Assembly (NCBI GenBank): GCA_922989275.2
Contig: OV277859.1
Location: 36,313,501 to 36,377,500 of the forward strand
From: Gari tellinella
Lineage: Eukaryota > Mollusca > Bivalvia > Cardiida > Psammobiidae
Direction of reading: 5' to 3'
DNA length: 64,000 bases
Below, piece after piece: positions 33,554 through 45,529 of this stretch. The notes beneath the pieces are model-generated. The model ran no database searches. It saw only the letters and a program-made list of their open reading frames with translations, and was not told the DNA's origin. Position 1 is the first letter of the stretch, and each line of letters begins with the position of its first letter. The position numbers and the translations under genes are program-made.

Positions 33554-35199
33554 CAGGTCAGACGCCATAGAAGCCGGCGGTATGCAGCAATGACATGTAT
33601 GCACTTTTCATTTTATATGCCGAGAGCAGTCTATTTAGATTTAATCAGCAAAACACAAATCTGTAGAGATCAGTGTCTATAAACAAGATATGTATTGGGT
33701 TTAAAATATAAAATTAAAACTTGTAAAATAGCGTTTTAACCGGACGGTCAACTTTAAAGTTTCTAAAAAATAGATTGAAAATGTACGCCTTGATGGTGCT
33801 ATGACATGGTACTGGTTGTTATCACCTTGAAATAACATTTCTTGGAGCTCGGAGTCCATCAGTTTATCAACTCTATTCTACACGCAATGATGAGCATGCC
33901 AAGTTTAATTTTTTTACGAGTCCAGATAAGGGGAGTATTTCAGATCTTTATATCTGCGTCAAATTCTTTGATGTTAGATCTACTACTCATTTAATTTACA
34001 TGCTGTGAAGTAACCAGAAAGTAACCGTTAGCTAAATTATGTTATCTTGTTGGGAAGCAAGTAAACATAACAAAAACTGGTACATTTGAATTAGTCTTTA
34101 CTGACCACATCAAGATCAAGTGCAGACAATACCAGTGCTTTGTACAAAATATTACCTTTACACAAACTTCAGTTTAAATTAACGATACTCTTCAAATGGA
34201 AACATCAGTCAAAGGGCAGTTTCAAACAAACCTCATACAATTACCATATGATAATTGCAGTCAAATATTAACTAAAACAGTCCTTTATTTCCGGAATGAA
34301 GCGGTATATAATATATGTGATTTTATACCAACCAATACCACACACTCTAAGAAAAAGGCAAGCAATAAACCATTTCCTGTTTCTTATGATTCTTATTTCT
34401 AACAGCAATCCACTATTTCGTCCAACATTTCTCGAAATACGTCTGACACTTACGGGTATTGGAATGTCACTATTGAATATGAGACAAATAATGTGCTTTG
34501 ACTTTCCCTCCTATTATGTGTCGAATACATCTGTCTCATTTCAAATTTATCGCAAATATGAATGTTTAAGAGCACATCAGCCAAACATCGTGATACACAA
34601 ATGTGCTCCGAGACAAATGTGCTCCTAAAATATTTCCATATTGAAAATGATATTTTTTATAGGATATGATTAGAATATGATTTGAGTGGGAATAAATGCC
34701 AGCGTTAAATGTCAAACACGTTAATCTTCTCGAATAGATGGTATATATTAAAGACATAAACAAATCTAAACTAATCAAAGAAAAAACTTCCCTTTACACC
34801 ATTCCCTTCCACTTCCCCTTCCGCTCTCGCTTCCCTTTCCTGCAATCTCGATCGATGCAAAACGGATCCTGCCAAAACGTACTTTGGACAAAACGCTCTA
34901 TGTTGGGATAAAACGGACCCAGTCAGTGAACAAAAAACATACCATGTGATATTTTCATGAATTTCAGAATACTTATTTACAAGGAAGTGTGTTCTTCTTT
35001 GATATTAATGCATATATTTCTATAATAATTCTATAATAATCGAGAAGTTCCACAAATGTACAGATTATAAGTATTAAATTCCAATCTATATATGATGTTG
35101 GATTAACTCGCGTAACATTTGTTTTTGCAAATTTCCAACATTTTTGTTTGTCTGAAATATAGTCAAAGTATGGTATCAAAAATTAGAAATCGATTAAAA
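33554..35199. other. Intergenic, no gene recognised
   Basis: ~33905-34010 is a copy of the old repeat at 7195-7390 (TCCAGATAAGGGGAGTATTTCA). The frames of 68 and 110 codons at 34196-34628 have no family feature. Confidence 0.5.
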
Positions 35200-35438
35200 A
35201 GTGGGTTAAAATCCGTTTAAATTTGTAGACAATAGAGTGTAAAAAGTAAAAGAAACCCGCTTTTTTCTAGCTTTCTAAGTACACCAAAGTCAGATAAATC
35301 TTGTCACAAAATTTATATTTCAATAATAACTGTAATACTTCAAGAACTTATATTTATAATCATTGTGTACAAGTATTATCTAAATTAATTGAAGAGTGTA
35401 GTTGCCAATGTGTAAACACTGATAGATATGGCATTTTA
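35200..35438. mobile_element. Left fragment of a pearl-type element
   Basis: Aligns with 21090-21325 (AGCCTTTTTCTAGC, TTGTGTACAAGTAT, ATATGGCATTTT landmarks), ending at the first core repeat where the next palindrome begins. Confidence 0.6.
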
Positions 35439-35569
35439 ACACATAAAGACTAGATCACTCCCAAATACCTATATTGATCTGTAAAACATGCATTCCCACG
35501 ATACCATAGTTATGAATAACATGTTTTACAGATCAATATAGGTATTTGGGAGTGATCTACCCTTTATGT
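35439..35569. mobile_element. Palindromic foldback element, family M
   Basis: Arms of ~57 bp from TTTTAACACATAAAG to CTTTATGTGTTAAAA, almost perfect through CATGTTTTACAG. Its right end is fused to the interior of the following family G copy. Confidence 0.75.
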
Positions 35570-35760
35570 GTTAAAACTCTTATTTTTCGATCATAAACAT
35601 TTGCAAACAGCAAATAGCCAGATCAGTGGACGCGCTAAAAGCGCGTCTTCTGATCTGGCTATTTGCTTTTTGTAGCAAGTGATAATAAAAAATTTAAATT
35701 AAAATTTAAAATTTTGACTTACGCAAAAAAATTGCGTAAGTTGTTTAGTAAAACGGGCCC
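35570..35760. mobile_element. Family G MITE lacking its left end
   Basis: From ACTCTTATTTTTCGATCATAA through the GCGCTAAAAGCGC palindrome to TTTAGTAAAACGGGCCC. The first ~60 bp of the element are replaced by palindrome M. Confidence 0.75.
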
Positions 35761-36237
35761 ACGATGTTCATACCAATATTTCAAAGTTAGCTTACCACAT
35801 TTTCAACTTAAAATACGGTTATATTCGACTTAAGTGAGCTCGAGTCTACCAATCGCGGACGCTTAATTTCTAACATTTTTCTTAGAGGTGTAGAAACACC
35901 AATTATCCGGAAATGCTCTTTGGTTTTAGGCAAAAAAATGCCCCCCATAGAAATAGTCCCAAACAAATTTGCCTAAGAATAGCTTTTTGTCAAGAACTGT
36001 TGACTGATGTGTGCTTTAATTATGTCATACAGTGATGCTAGAAAATAGAAAGAAAGAATATCTGTTATTTTAGATGGCGTTGTTGACAAAGTATGTGAGC
36101 TGAAGTAACATGTCCCTGTCTTAGCCGGTGCCTGTGTCAAAAGTAGCAGTCATGCCACTGAACCGAAGTGAATTTTTTTTTATATGCCAAGTGAACCCTA
36201 TTGCCCCTGCATTGTTCAGTTGGGTCTGGGTGTATCT

Positions 36238-36486
36238 TCAACTCTTTCCTCCCTGAAACTTTAAATGGAAAATTCCAGTTTCCACTTAGTCTAATCAATT
36301 TCTGGCTTTTAAGGGTTGTTTTTGTCAATGTTTGAATTAAGACAAACAGTGAAGACCCTGATCAGAGGGCTCCTATTGGATCCCTCTGATCTGGGTCTTC
36401 ACTGTTTGCATAGGACAAGTGTACTTTTCACATGTATATTGTTTGAAAACGACGCCAATATGCGTGAATAAGGTTCAAAGGGTTAA
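36238..36486. mobile_element. Palindromic MITE, family B
   Basis: CAACTCTTTCCTCCCTGAAAC to GGTTCAAAGGGTTAA, central palindrome GTGAAGACCCTGATCAGAGG. Confidence 0.8.
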
Positions 36487-36837
36487 GGGGTAAAAAAAAG
36501 TAGGGTAGCACCTGGGGTTGGAAGAAAACTTGTCATTTTTTACTTTGGAAATGACGCCATTTGAATGATTTATAATGTAGGATGGCCGAATTGGTGACTC
36601 ATGCCCTGGAGCCCGTAAATACCTTATATTTTTATCAGTCATGTTAGCTGCCACTCTCCCATAGTTTGGTCTGGTTTCGTGCTATGTAACTTTTTTCTGT
36701 GTCAGATGTTGGATTTGTAAATATGCATTGTGTGTGTGCGTGATATTCTCTGCTGTACTTCTCTTTTCTTCTTATTATAATTGAATTCTGACTACAGAAA
36801 TAAGAGTACGTGTTATCAAGGTTCTAATGTATATCAT

Positions 36838-37001
36838 ACAGTAAAACCTCTCTATAACGACCACTAAAATGAAGGCTTAGTGATTGTCTAAAAGACAAGT
36901 GGCAGCTTAAAGCAAAGTGACAGTAAAACAGAAAACTCCTATAGAAACTTTCTGTTTTACTGTCACCTTTTTTTGTGGTCGAAATAGAGAGGTTCTACTG
37001 T
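36838..37001. mobile_element. MITE family E (pogo/Tc1-like ends)
   Basis: TACAGTAAAACCTCTCTATA at the left, GAAATAGAGAGGTTCTACTG at the right; the centre is an inverted repeat around GAAAACTCC. TA-CAGT ends suggest Tc1/pogo mobilisation. It lies 358 bp upstream of the PS2 start codon. Confidence 0.75.
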
Positions 37002-37359
37002 TTATCCGTGGGTCTTCACTTTGAATATTTATTTCTTTTTAGGACTTTGTCAGCGACTTTGGTATTTTGACATTGGCAAAAACAGTGATTTTCATAGAAC
37101 GTGATCATTTATAGCAAATACAACAACTCGAATGGAGGCACCCGAATTTATCGAAACATCGCACGTAATGTTGTGATGGGCTTGATATACTCTTAACACA
37201 AGGATATCAACATACATTATATCATATATCATTTCACAGTAGATATTGTGCAGTAACCTTTAATTTACTCAGCATTTGTTGTAAGTGCATTGTCACCCAA
37301 ATTATCACATCTTACAAATCTAACTCACAAACATATACGCAAGATAACATTTCATTGAA

Positions 37360-37689
37360 ATGGATATGCTGTATATGTTACTTATTCTAAACAGTGTAAA
37401 AAATATGCTCTTACAGACTTGCCAAGAATTTGCAGTAGACAAAATAACACATTCAAAAAATAATTTCGATGACTGGAATCGGATTTCCTGTTTGCCTGGT
37501 CTATCGCTTGAAAAATGCGCTTTAGAATGTTTGTTAGTGAAGATGTGTAAATCTTTCAACTACATTGAGAATAATCCAAACAACTTGCAAACGATGTGTG
37601 AGTTGAAATCTTCCGTGAATCACACTGATTTCCACTTTTTTATTAGCCAAGGGCTGTCAACGTACATCGATATAAGGGATTGGCCAAAC
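37360..37689 (+). CDS. PS2 exon 1: signal peptide and PAN/apple-like module
   Basis: First exon of a predicted 211-residue secreted protein (exons 37360-37689, 39652-39736, 41389-41609). Residues 1-19 are hydrophobic. Cysteines at 21, 44, 53, 57, 63 and 80 follow the PS1 pattern, with CALECLLVKMCKSFNY and MCEL. The donor GTAAGT at 37690 is consensus and leaves phase 0 after DIRDWPN. One N-glycosylation motif (NHT, 87-89). A secreted recognition or adhesion protein is plausible; the ligand is unknown. Confidence 0.82.
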
Positions 37690-37926
37690 GTAAGTAAGGA
37701 CGGAGACTCGCTTTATTATACTTTATTGTATTTCTTCCTGTGTAGAATTGTTTTCAATTCTGAGAAATAGCTTCTGACGAGAACTTGTTTAAAGTGTTTG
37801 GCTTAACATCAGTATGAGAAAACATTCACCCTTCCAACTGGCCGTAATGTTATTGTTTTTAAGTTAGGAAAATTATTTTTAGAAACCTTGTAGAGGGTTA
37901 CTTATGGATAATTTGTGTTGGCGGGT

Positions 37927-38822
37927 TTTGTTATATACCATCAGTGGTTTTAGACAATAAGATACATTAAGTTTTCACCATATATCTGTTTAAGTAATAT
38001 TTCGCACACCCACCGGCGGTCATGAGTTATAAGATTTGTTTCGGTTTTTCCTATTTTATGGAGGATCACCAAATAATTACTCCCATCAAATAATTTTGAA
38101 ATCTGCATTTAATTTTTGAGAAGAGGTGATTTAGATAATGTTCTTTTGGTTAACATTGCATATACAGTTCTGCATGGAACCAAACCATTTGAGCTCAATA
38201 TAAAAATATCATAAGTCTTGTTAATATTTATTTCCTTATTGTTCATTGTCATTGCTAAACAGCATAGTTTAATGTTAACAAATTTTGTATGTATACGATT
38301 TTCCCACGATATCTAGTCAGTCTTTTAACCCAGATTGTTAGTTATCCGTATACACCCGTCGATGACTGAATTGATTATGGATTGGCAGTTTCCGTCGGTC
38401 CAAACTCACAAGCAGGAAAACACACATAGTCAAATAAGTGAATAACATTAACTTGGTTGTCTGTTGTGAAATTAACCTTGCAGTCTCGTTAAACATTAAC
38501 CTCACAATAAGTGGGAATAGGGTTATTCAGATATGTTGTTATATCCCATCAGTGGTTTTAGACAAGAAGATGCTTTAAGTGTTTACCATATATCTGTTTA
38601 AGTAATATTTTGAGCACCCACCGGCGGTCATGAGTTTAAAGATTTGTTACGGTTTTACCTATTTTGTGGAGGATCACCAAATAATATTCCTATCAAACAA
38701 TTTTGAAATCTGCCTTTAATTTTGGAGAAGAGGCGATTTAGATATTGTTCTTTTGGTTAACATTGCATAATACAGTTCTGCATGGAACCAAACCATTTGA
38801 GCTCAATATAAAAAAGCTCATA
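37927..38822. repeat. Duplicated intron blocks P in PS2 intron 1
   Basis: Block P (37927-38218) is repeated at 38531-38822 (CATCAGTGGTTTTAGACAA, CACCCACCGGCGGTCATGAG and TGCATGGAACCAAACC landmarks). Between them lies block Q (38219-38516). Confidence 0.8.
38219..38516. repeat. Block Q: copy of the start of PS2 intron 2
   Basis: Matches 39741-40040, the first ~300 bp of intron 2, from TTAATATTTATTTCC to ATAAGTGGGAATAG. Homology starts four bases after the exon-2 boundary in the donor site; no exon-2 copy is attached. Confidence 0.8.
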
Positions 38823-39651
38823 AGTTTTGTTTTCACTGTTCAGTTGGTCAGTTTGTTCAACGGATAAAACACTATTTCGAATAAAAGACAAAAAGATCTT
38901 CAACTGTATCCACTTCAATATAACAAAATATATGTGTAGATTATTTTATCTAGGTTTGCAGGCTTAAGGATGCATTCAACTGAATTTTCAAAATATCCAA
39001 TTGATACCTACCATGTTTTTGTTTGAAAACTGTGTACTAAGAGTGGAAAAAAGTATGCATGTATGCTGCTATTCGCTTTTTTATTGACAGCTGATTTTAA
39101 AGGATCTGTCAGATTAGGACTTTTTATACGTCGTCCAATTTAAAGAGACCGCTTTATTAAATTTATTTCCAATTAAAACAAACATGATTATTTCGTTTTG
39201 CATAATTCATGTCAGATCGGTGGTAGTATTCGCACTAAAAGAAGCTAAATTAGATGTAGATGTAGACTAAGAAGGCACGTATTTAGAGAAAAATATGAAG
39301 AACTGAATTTTTTCAATATGATGTTCTGTTGTTTACCAATCGCCGTGCAAATATGCTGTTGATTGCAAACGATTTGTGCGTATGTGGTTTATGAGGCCAA
39401 TCTCAAATTTCAAATTTCCTTTATTTCTCTCAGTTCATGATTTACATGAAAACATGAGGATCTCAGCACCAACAGTGATGCCACATGTATCAATGTGGTA
39501 CTATTTTGCATATTGTGTAGAAGGATATAACTTTATTTCACTGTAATAACTGCATTTTTTTATCGGCACCGTATCATTTTCTTTTCACGTTTTAAATTGC
39601 CTTATTATGGACTTTCAACTTGCCACTCAACATAAGTCTCGTCTTTTGTAG
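38823..39651. other. Rest of PS2 intron 1
   Basis: AT-rich intron sequence; no element recognised. It ends in CTCGTCTTTTGTAG, the exon-2 acceptor. Confidence 0.6.
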
Positions 39652-39736
39652 GCGATTGCAGGAACATGTGCCTCTAGACCATGTTCAGAAAATCAGCGCT
39701 GCCTTCCAACCACGCCCTACAGATGCGCAGACATTG
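39652..39736 (+). CDS. PS2 exon 2: half-EGF-like linker
   Basis: 85 nt, flanked by TTTTGTAG and GTATGT, coding AIAGTCASRPCSENQRC then LPTTPYRCADI. Cysteines at 116, 121, 127, 135. Same length and phases (0 in, 1 out) as in PS1 and PS3. Confidence 0.83.
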
Positions 39737-41388
39737 GTATGTTAATATTTATTTCCTTATTGTGCATTGTCATTGCTAAACAGCCCAGTTTAATGTCAAC
39801 TTTTATATGTATACGAATTTCTCATGATATCTAATCAGTCTTTTAACCAAGATTGTTAATTATCCGTTTACACCCGTCGATGACTGTGAATGGATTATGG
39901 ATTGGCAGTTTCCGCCAGTCCAAACTCATAAGCAGTAAAGCACACATAGTCAAATAAGTGAATAGCATTAACTTGGTTATCTGTTGTGAAATTAACCTTG
40001 CAATCTCGTTAAACATTAACCTCACAATAAGTGGGAATAGGTTTAAATTTAGCTTAAAGAACACGCTATTTCAAAAGTTAGGACAAACAAAATATGACTG
40101 TCTGTTGCGAAAACAGTCCATTTTGCATAATAAAGAGACTAGCATTAAGTGACTGAAAACGGTAAATTCTGGTTGGCATGAACGAAGATAATTTCTAAAT
40201 GACCTATGTTATTGACTAATTTAAATCAACAAATCAAACCACGGAATCATACAGTGCAATTCCGAGCTAAAAGGCTTGATTTGACAGCTAAGGTTCGATT
40301 GATAGATTTTAATCGCAGTTAGTATAGACAGGCTTATACATAACGCTGCTTCATGATCTTAATAGTTCGAACGAGTTCGTCACTGCGATATTTTTATTTT
40401 ATCTATGTAGATCTGGTACAGATAAAATTTTCTGTTCTATTACCAAAAAGAAGTACATCATGTAGAACTTTAAATTACTATTTTTGCATTGATCTAGGTT
40501 TGTTTTCAAATCCCTTGGGCTTCCACAAACAGCAACCATGTTAAAAATGAACTACAGTTCATGTTGCTTTTGTTTTAATTTTCCAGAAAATGGCATCAAT
40601 GATTTGCTAAATGTGGCGTACTGTAGTAATTTTACTTACCTTTACTTGTGATGTGATATCTTTTGCCCGATTTTCATAAACCTTAGTACGATTATTTTTT
40701 GCCTAAATGGCTCAGATGAGTTTATACATCACAGAGATTTGGTATGCTTATTTGGTTTATGTCTATTGTTATTATCAATTGAGGGCATTGTGAGGAAAAT
40801 GCAAGACCATTTTGATTGTTTAAGAACCCTAATACATTTTTTTTTTATAAACGATCATGACGATAATCAATTTAATGTAACTTGGGACTACCTTGAAGGA
40901 ATATTGAGGAACATAGTTATCTAAATGAAAAAAAAACTTACAGTAACCAAACAACCAAATACCAGTTATTTAAACAAACCTAGGGGAGTAACCGCAATGC
41001 CGCTGAATTCCCATTGAAAGTGAAAGGGTTAATACGACTTTACTGCTATAATATATTGCAAATTCAATACTAAATGAGTGACTTTTCCCAGTTTTTCCCG
41101 TCGCAGACGGGTCTGTTTTCTCTTTAGACCTCCACAATTTAACCAATCAGGAATTATCAGAAATCAAGGACAATGACCACTTGCTTGAAATGCAGTACTC
41201 TCATTGGCAAATAGGCCAAAATGGCCTAGACTGGAGTCCTGTTGGTTTTTTCCATATTTACTTGGAGTACAATGAGATACAGTCAAAGTTATTACTGATA
41301 TAAGATATAAAAACACAAGATATTAATCGATATTCAGTTTCACTTGTCTACATTCAGTAAATCTTATTTGAATGTATCTTTTTGTCAG
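39737..41388. other. PS2 intron 2
   Basis: The first 300 bp hold the parental copy of block Q. 41097-41240 is an arm repeat like 7063-7195 (GGGTCTGTTTTCTCTTTAGACC). Short frames here have no support. The acceptor is TATCTTTTTGTCAG. Confidence 0.65.
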
Positions 41389-41609
41389 ATTGTGAGATTC
41401 CTTCTGTGTTACCTGTGGAAGGTGAAGATACCAACATGTACCCTGTTCTGACAAATACATCACTGGGATCTGTAGCAGTTTTCATATGTCACGACAAAGC
41501 AAAGTTCACGGTTGTCATGTATCCTGGATTCATGTGTTTATATACTCACACAAGGCAGTGTAATTCTGATTCGACTTGGTCTCCAAATCTTATATTTTGT
41601 GAATATTAA
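41389..41609 (+). CDS. PS2 exon 3: sushi/CCP domain, terminal exon
   Basis: Phase-1 join gives Asp139, Cys140. Sushi cysteines: 140, 172 (AVFICHDK), 196 (TRQCNSDSTW) and 209 (FCEY-stop), with Trp202 before the last. An extra Cys188 is shared with the paralogues. One N-glycosylation motif NTS at 161. The protein ends two residues after the last cysteine, so the sushi domain closes the polypeptide and there is no membrane anchor. Confidence 0.83.
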
Positions 41610-41876
41610 GATAAACAATGCAGCGACCAACTATTCTATCATAACCAAAATTAACAAGTATTTATTTATTTATTTTTGTTCGAAAAACATGCCGAACACA
41701 ACATAATTATTTCTTTTTTTGGCATATTACGATTAGCATGGTGTAATTGTTTCAAAGTTCACTGCCCGTTTTACATACCATTATTTCACTTGTTTACGTA
41801 CCATAACAACGTGTTATTTGACTTCGGCGAAAAGGAGATACCTAGATGTTTAAAATATACATACAAGCTTTGTATA

Positions 41877-42459
41877 CACTCAGTACAAAAAGAAACGCAC
41901 ATTGTGCTCAGTCGCAGATTAAGAGACTTTTTTAAGATACTAAGACCATATCTCAAGATCAATTTAATTCTGCCACAAGTTTAGAAAAACATATACGTAA
42001 AATTACTGTGCTGTATGTAACCCTTTCACTCTTAATGGCGTCAAAAGGCGCGTTTTCAAACAGTTTGAATCCTGATCAGACGCCGCGTAACGCGGCGTCT
42101 GATCAGGATCCAAACTGTTTGACACTCGTATAGATATACTTTAAGTCATACTACTTTGAATCTTACTTTGAAACGATCTTGCAAACAACATAATTGAAGC
42201 AGACGACAATGAAACGGTGGTGGGATAAAAATTTCACGATTAATTTGGCAGCGAAAGAGTTAACTAGTGCCTGTTGAAAACACCGCACCGATTTGAACAG
42301 GTTGTGATGATACAAATTCAATGATAAACCTCCCATTTTCAACATTGATAGCCGAAGACGGAACTACTGACTGTAATGAAAAGATTATTTCACAAATACG
42401 TTCCTTCTACATACAGATAATATTGTAATAAAAGTGTGCGTTTCTTTTTGCACTGAGTG
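41877..42459. mobile_element. Tc1/mariner-type non-autonomous element with 25-bp TIRs
   Basis: Left CACTCAGTACAAAAAGAAAC and right GTTTCTTTTTGCACTGAGTG are inverted with one mismatch and flanked by TA (41875-41876, 42460-42461). 583 bp, no transposase. It is interrupted by a family A MITE. Confidence 0.75.
42018..42263. mobile_element. Palindromic MITE, family A, complete, nested
   Basis: Ends AACCCTTTCACTCTT and GGCAGCGAAAGAGTTAA. The central palindrome (42055-42122), AAACAGTTTGAATCCTGATC to CAAACTGTTTG, is perfect around CGCGTAACGCG. It is inside 41877-42459. Confidence 0.8.
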
Positions 42460-42770
42460 TATGTTACAGGGGATAACGTGTAATCTGTGATAACGCGTAA
42501 TCCCTGAAATTGTTCGAGATTACGCGTAATCACTGGGTGTTTTAGCGAATTGATTAAATGTCCCTTTTTTCATCAACTAAATAGATTTATATTATCATGA
42601 CATTTCTTTTGGCTTAAACCATAATGCTTTTTTTTTTAAAAATATTATGGTCTAATTAACGTTCATGCAAAAAGTCCCGCACAAGTGAATAAAAATAAGT
42701 GAACAGTATGCATATAAGCCAGGACATTTAAAAAATCAAGACAACTGTCTTGTTAAAAAGGTTAACATAA
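42460..42770. other. Intergenic, no gene recognised
   Basis: A local inverted motif GATAACGCGTAATC / GATTACGCGTAATC lies at ~42490-42532. Otherwise nothing recognised. Confidence 0.5.
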
Positions 42771-42965
42771 TACAGTAAAACCTCTCTATTACGACCACAA
42801 AAAACGAGTACTATTTGATATGTAAAAAAAAGCAAGGTGGCAGTAAAACAGAAAGCTCCTTTAGGAGCTTTCTGTTTTCCTGCCATCTTGCTTTAAGCAG
42901 TCATCTTTCTAAAACACCTAATAATAAACACAACTTAGTGGTCGTAATAGAGAGGTTTTACTGTA
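42771..42965. mobile_element. MITE family E, best-preserved copy
   Basis: TA then CAGTAAAACCTCTCTATTACG to CGTAATAGAGAGGTTTTACTG then TA. Central palindrome CAGAAAGCTCCTTTAGGAGCTTTCTG. Confidence 0.85.
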
Positions 42966-43094
42966 GTTCATAGCGTGGTACTTGCCTTTGAACTTAATGC
43001 AATGAACAAGGTAAGATTCATTACTTTAACCAAAATTAACTGCCAAATAATTATAAAAAATCAATGAATAGCTTCAAAATTACACCTTTTAGGG

Positions 43095-43182
43095 TTTCCG
43101 TTTTTCCTGCTTTACTTTCAACCTGCTTTAAGTATATACCTATCTTCAAAACTAGAAACAGGTTATGGGGTAATGGGTTAAG
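43095..43182. mobile_element. Right half of a family F MITE
   Basis: Starts inside the CCTGCTTTACTTTCAACCTGC arm and ends GGTTATGGGGTAATGGGTTAA. Confidence 0.65.
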
Positions 43183-43393
43183 CTGGTGGCAAGTTGGGTC
43201 AAGCGGCCAGTGACGTCATACATACAAAAACAATAAGAATGTTTTCTACCCTATAGACGTGAAAATAGTTGACCTATTTCGGATTCCAACCGGTGACTCC
43301 GCCTAACAATCGAACCTGCGCCCTTTGGTCAATGTGTCAAAAAGTAATTGTTTGGCATGTCAGGCTTATAAACTGTCTACACTGAATATTTGT

Positions 43394-43645
43394 TTAACCC
43401 TTTACCCCATAGCCTATTTCTAGTTTTGAAGATAGGTTGCTACTTAAAGCAGGTTGAAAGTAAATCAGAATGTGCCTTAAGGCACATTCTGCTTTACTTT
43501 CAGCCTGCTTTAAGCTATAATCTGCAAGGAAACTGAAAATAATTATTATAAATTATATTCATGACTGTATAATTTGGAACTATTTTCTTCAGCGGAGGAA
43601 TAAATAAAATGCGCTAAAAGTCGCTTCTATTTGGGAAAAGGTTAA
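43394..43645. mobile_element. Palindromic MITE, family F, complete
   Basis: TTTAACCCTTTACCCCATAG to GGGAAAAGGTTAA. Central palindrome AGAATGTGCCTTAAGGCACATTCT with arms to GCAGGTTGAAAG / CTTTCAGCCTGC. Confidence 0.8.
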
Positions 43646-43746
43646 GAAAGAAAGGTCAGGTGAAATATCCGCCTGTTAAATTCCTAATTGACCTGAAGCA
43701 AGCCTTAGTGAGAGTGGGAAATAGGGACAATACCACGTCCACTATA

Positions 43747-43993
43747 TTAACCCTTGAACCCTAGTCACGCCTATTGGCTACCTTTGCAAACTAAGTGCAT
43801 GTGAATAGTACACTTTTCCTATGCACACAGTGAGTAACCAGATCAGAGGGCTCCTAGGAGCCCTCTGATCAGGGTCTTCACTGTTTGTCTAAATGTCAAA
43901 CATTGACAAAACAACCATTTGAAGTCAGAAATGGAATAGACTTAAATGGGAATTGGAATTGTCTATTTAAAATTATAGGGAGGAAAGAGTTAA
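43747..43993. mobile_element. Palindromic MITE, family B
   Basis: TTAACCCTTGAACCCTAG to GGGAGGAAAGAGTTAA; centre CAGAGGGCTCCTAGGAGCCCTCTG. Confidence 0.8.
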
Positions 43994-44668
43994 AATAGTT
44001 GTAAATGAAAAATACGGATATATGCAAATAGTTAATACATTGTATTACCCTCCCTTATACTGGTACTGGTGTAACGAAATAAAGTGAATTTCCATAAAAT
44101 AGTGAACGCTGAGTCAGTAGTCTGTAGAAAAGGTGCGTCCCTTTCTAAAACAAAACAACGACTTTCTCTGTTCAAAAATAGTGACCCTTGCACAATGTCT
44201 TTAAAATAGTGACCCTGTCCCATTGACATTTATTACAACTATTGCATGTATTAGAATACATGGATACATGATATGAGGTTTGTTAAAAAGTAATGATAGC
44301 TTCTTGAAAATACAATTTCTCAATTCTTTTTTTTTAAATATAATATATATCACTTTTTATCTGAATTTTTATTGAAATAAAATCTTGTTACAATTTAAAA
44401 AGTTTAACTGTCTAAAATCTCATTTTTTCATAATCAACATTTGGTATTTTGCTAATGACAAAAGACATCATTTGTTTTCGAAAGCTACATGTATATGCAA
44501 ATTTTATAGATCAGTATATCTATAATTTGATTTTAAGACTTACAAATCTACATCTATGGTTTCAGGTTTAACCTGGTTTAATGTAAACAATGAGTTTTTG
44601 CTTTTACCAACAATTTTTATACATACAGTAGATTAATCTTTTATGATATTTTCAGTACGTGTTTAGTA
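43994..44668. other. Intergenic, no gene recognised
   Basis: AT-rich; includes T runs near 44330. The 65-codon minus frame at 44032-44229 has no family feature. Confidence 0.5.
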
Positions 44669-45529
44669 CGAGGGATGTTTCATAATCAATGAAACTAGAT
44701 CAATAACTTTATCAAAACAAGTGCAAAATGCTTGTGTGATATATCATTCGAAAGAGCCATTCTTCCAATACACAATGGTCGGATCAGTAAGATCACATGA
44801 CATGATAAGTCACACCAGTTCAGTTCAGTTCTTTATTTGCTATAAGGCCTCCGGCCCATACACAAAAACATTCAGTACATAATATACACAAAGTATAATA
44901 TAGTGTAATACAGTGCGGAGTAAAGGACCGAAGTTGTTCCTTAGGCAAAACACAGACATTCTGCTTTATTACAAACAGTTACATGTATTTAGTATCATTC
45001 TGTACTTGCAAACAGTGTAGATCCAAACGAACGATCCATTCAAACGTCATTGGCTCTACATTCACACTGTTTGTCAGATGTAGGAGTTCTCAATAATATA
45101 AAGTTCACATTTACCTGACTATAACCATGTTTAGAAAGGAAGAAATACATACTTCTACAATAGTTTTGGTACATTCAAACAGTGTGGATCAAGATCACAG
45201 TGCTACTACATGAGTTCTCTGATTCTGATTCACCTATTGTGCCCTATCAGAGTGAAAGTCACGCTAAACAAATGCCAGTTTAGTTTGTTTAACATTACAG
45301 ATATAGAATGGACTTTAACACTTCCACTGTTAACAGTGAAGATCCAGAGTATGATGCACATTGATGGACCCTCTAGTCCTTATCAAACATGTTAAACCAA
45401 GATTTTTAACACTTTACTTGTTTAACTGAAACAGTGTAGACTCAGAACCTATAGCCCATGTTAAAGCACAATCACAGGATCCAGGTCTTCACTGTTTTTA
45501 TACTATCAGATATTAGTTATCATAACTTT

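Noticed and set aside
34196..34628. Two overlapping frames (68 and 110 codons)
   Set aside because: No family feature, no splice context, AT-rich composition typical of chance frames.
43259..43345. Possible tRNA gene on the minus strand (GCAGGTTCGATTG)
   Set aside because: Only a partial B box; no stems or A box could be drawn.
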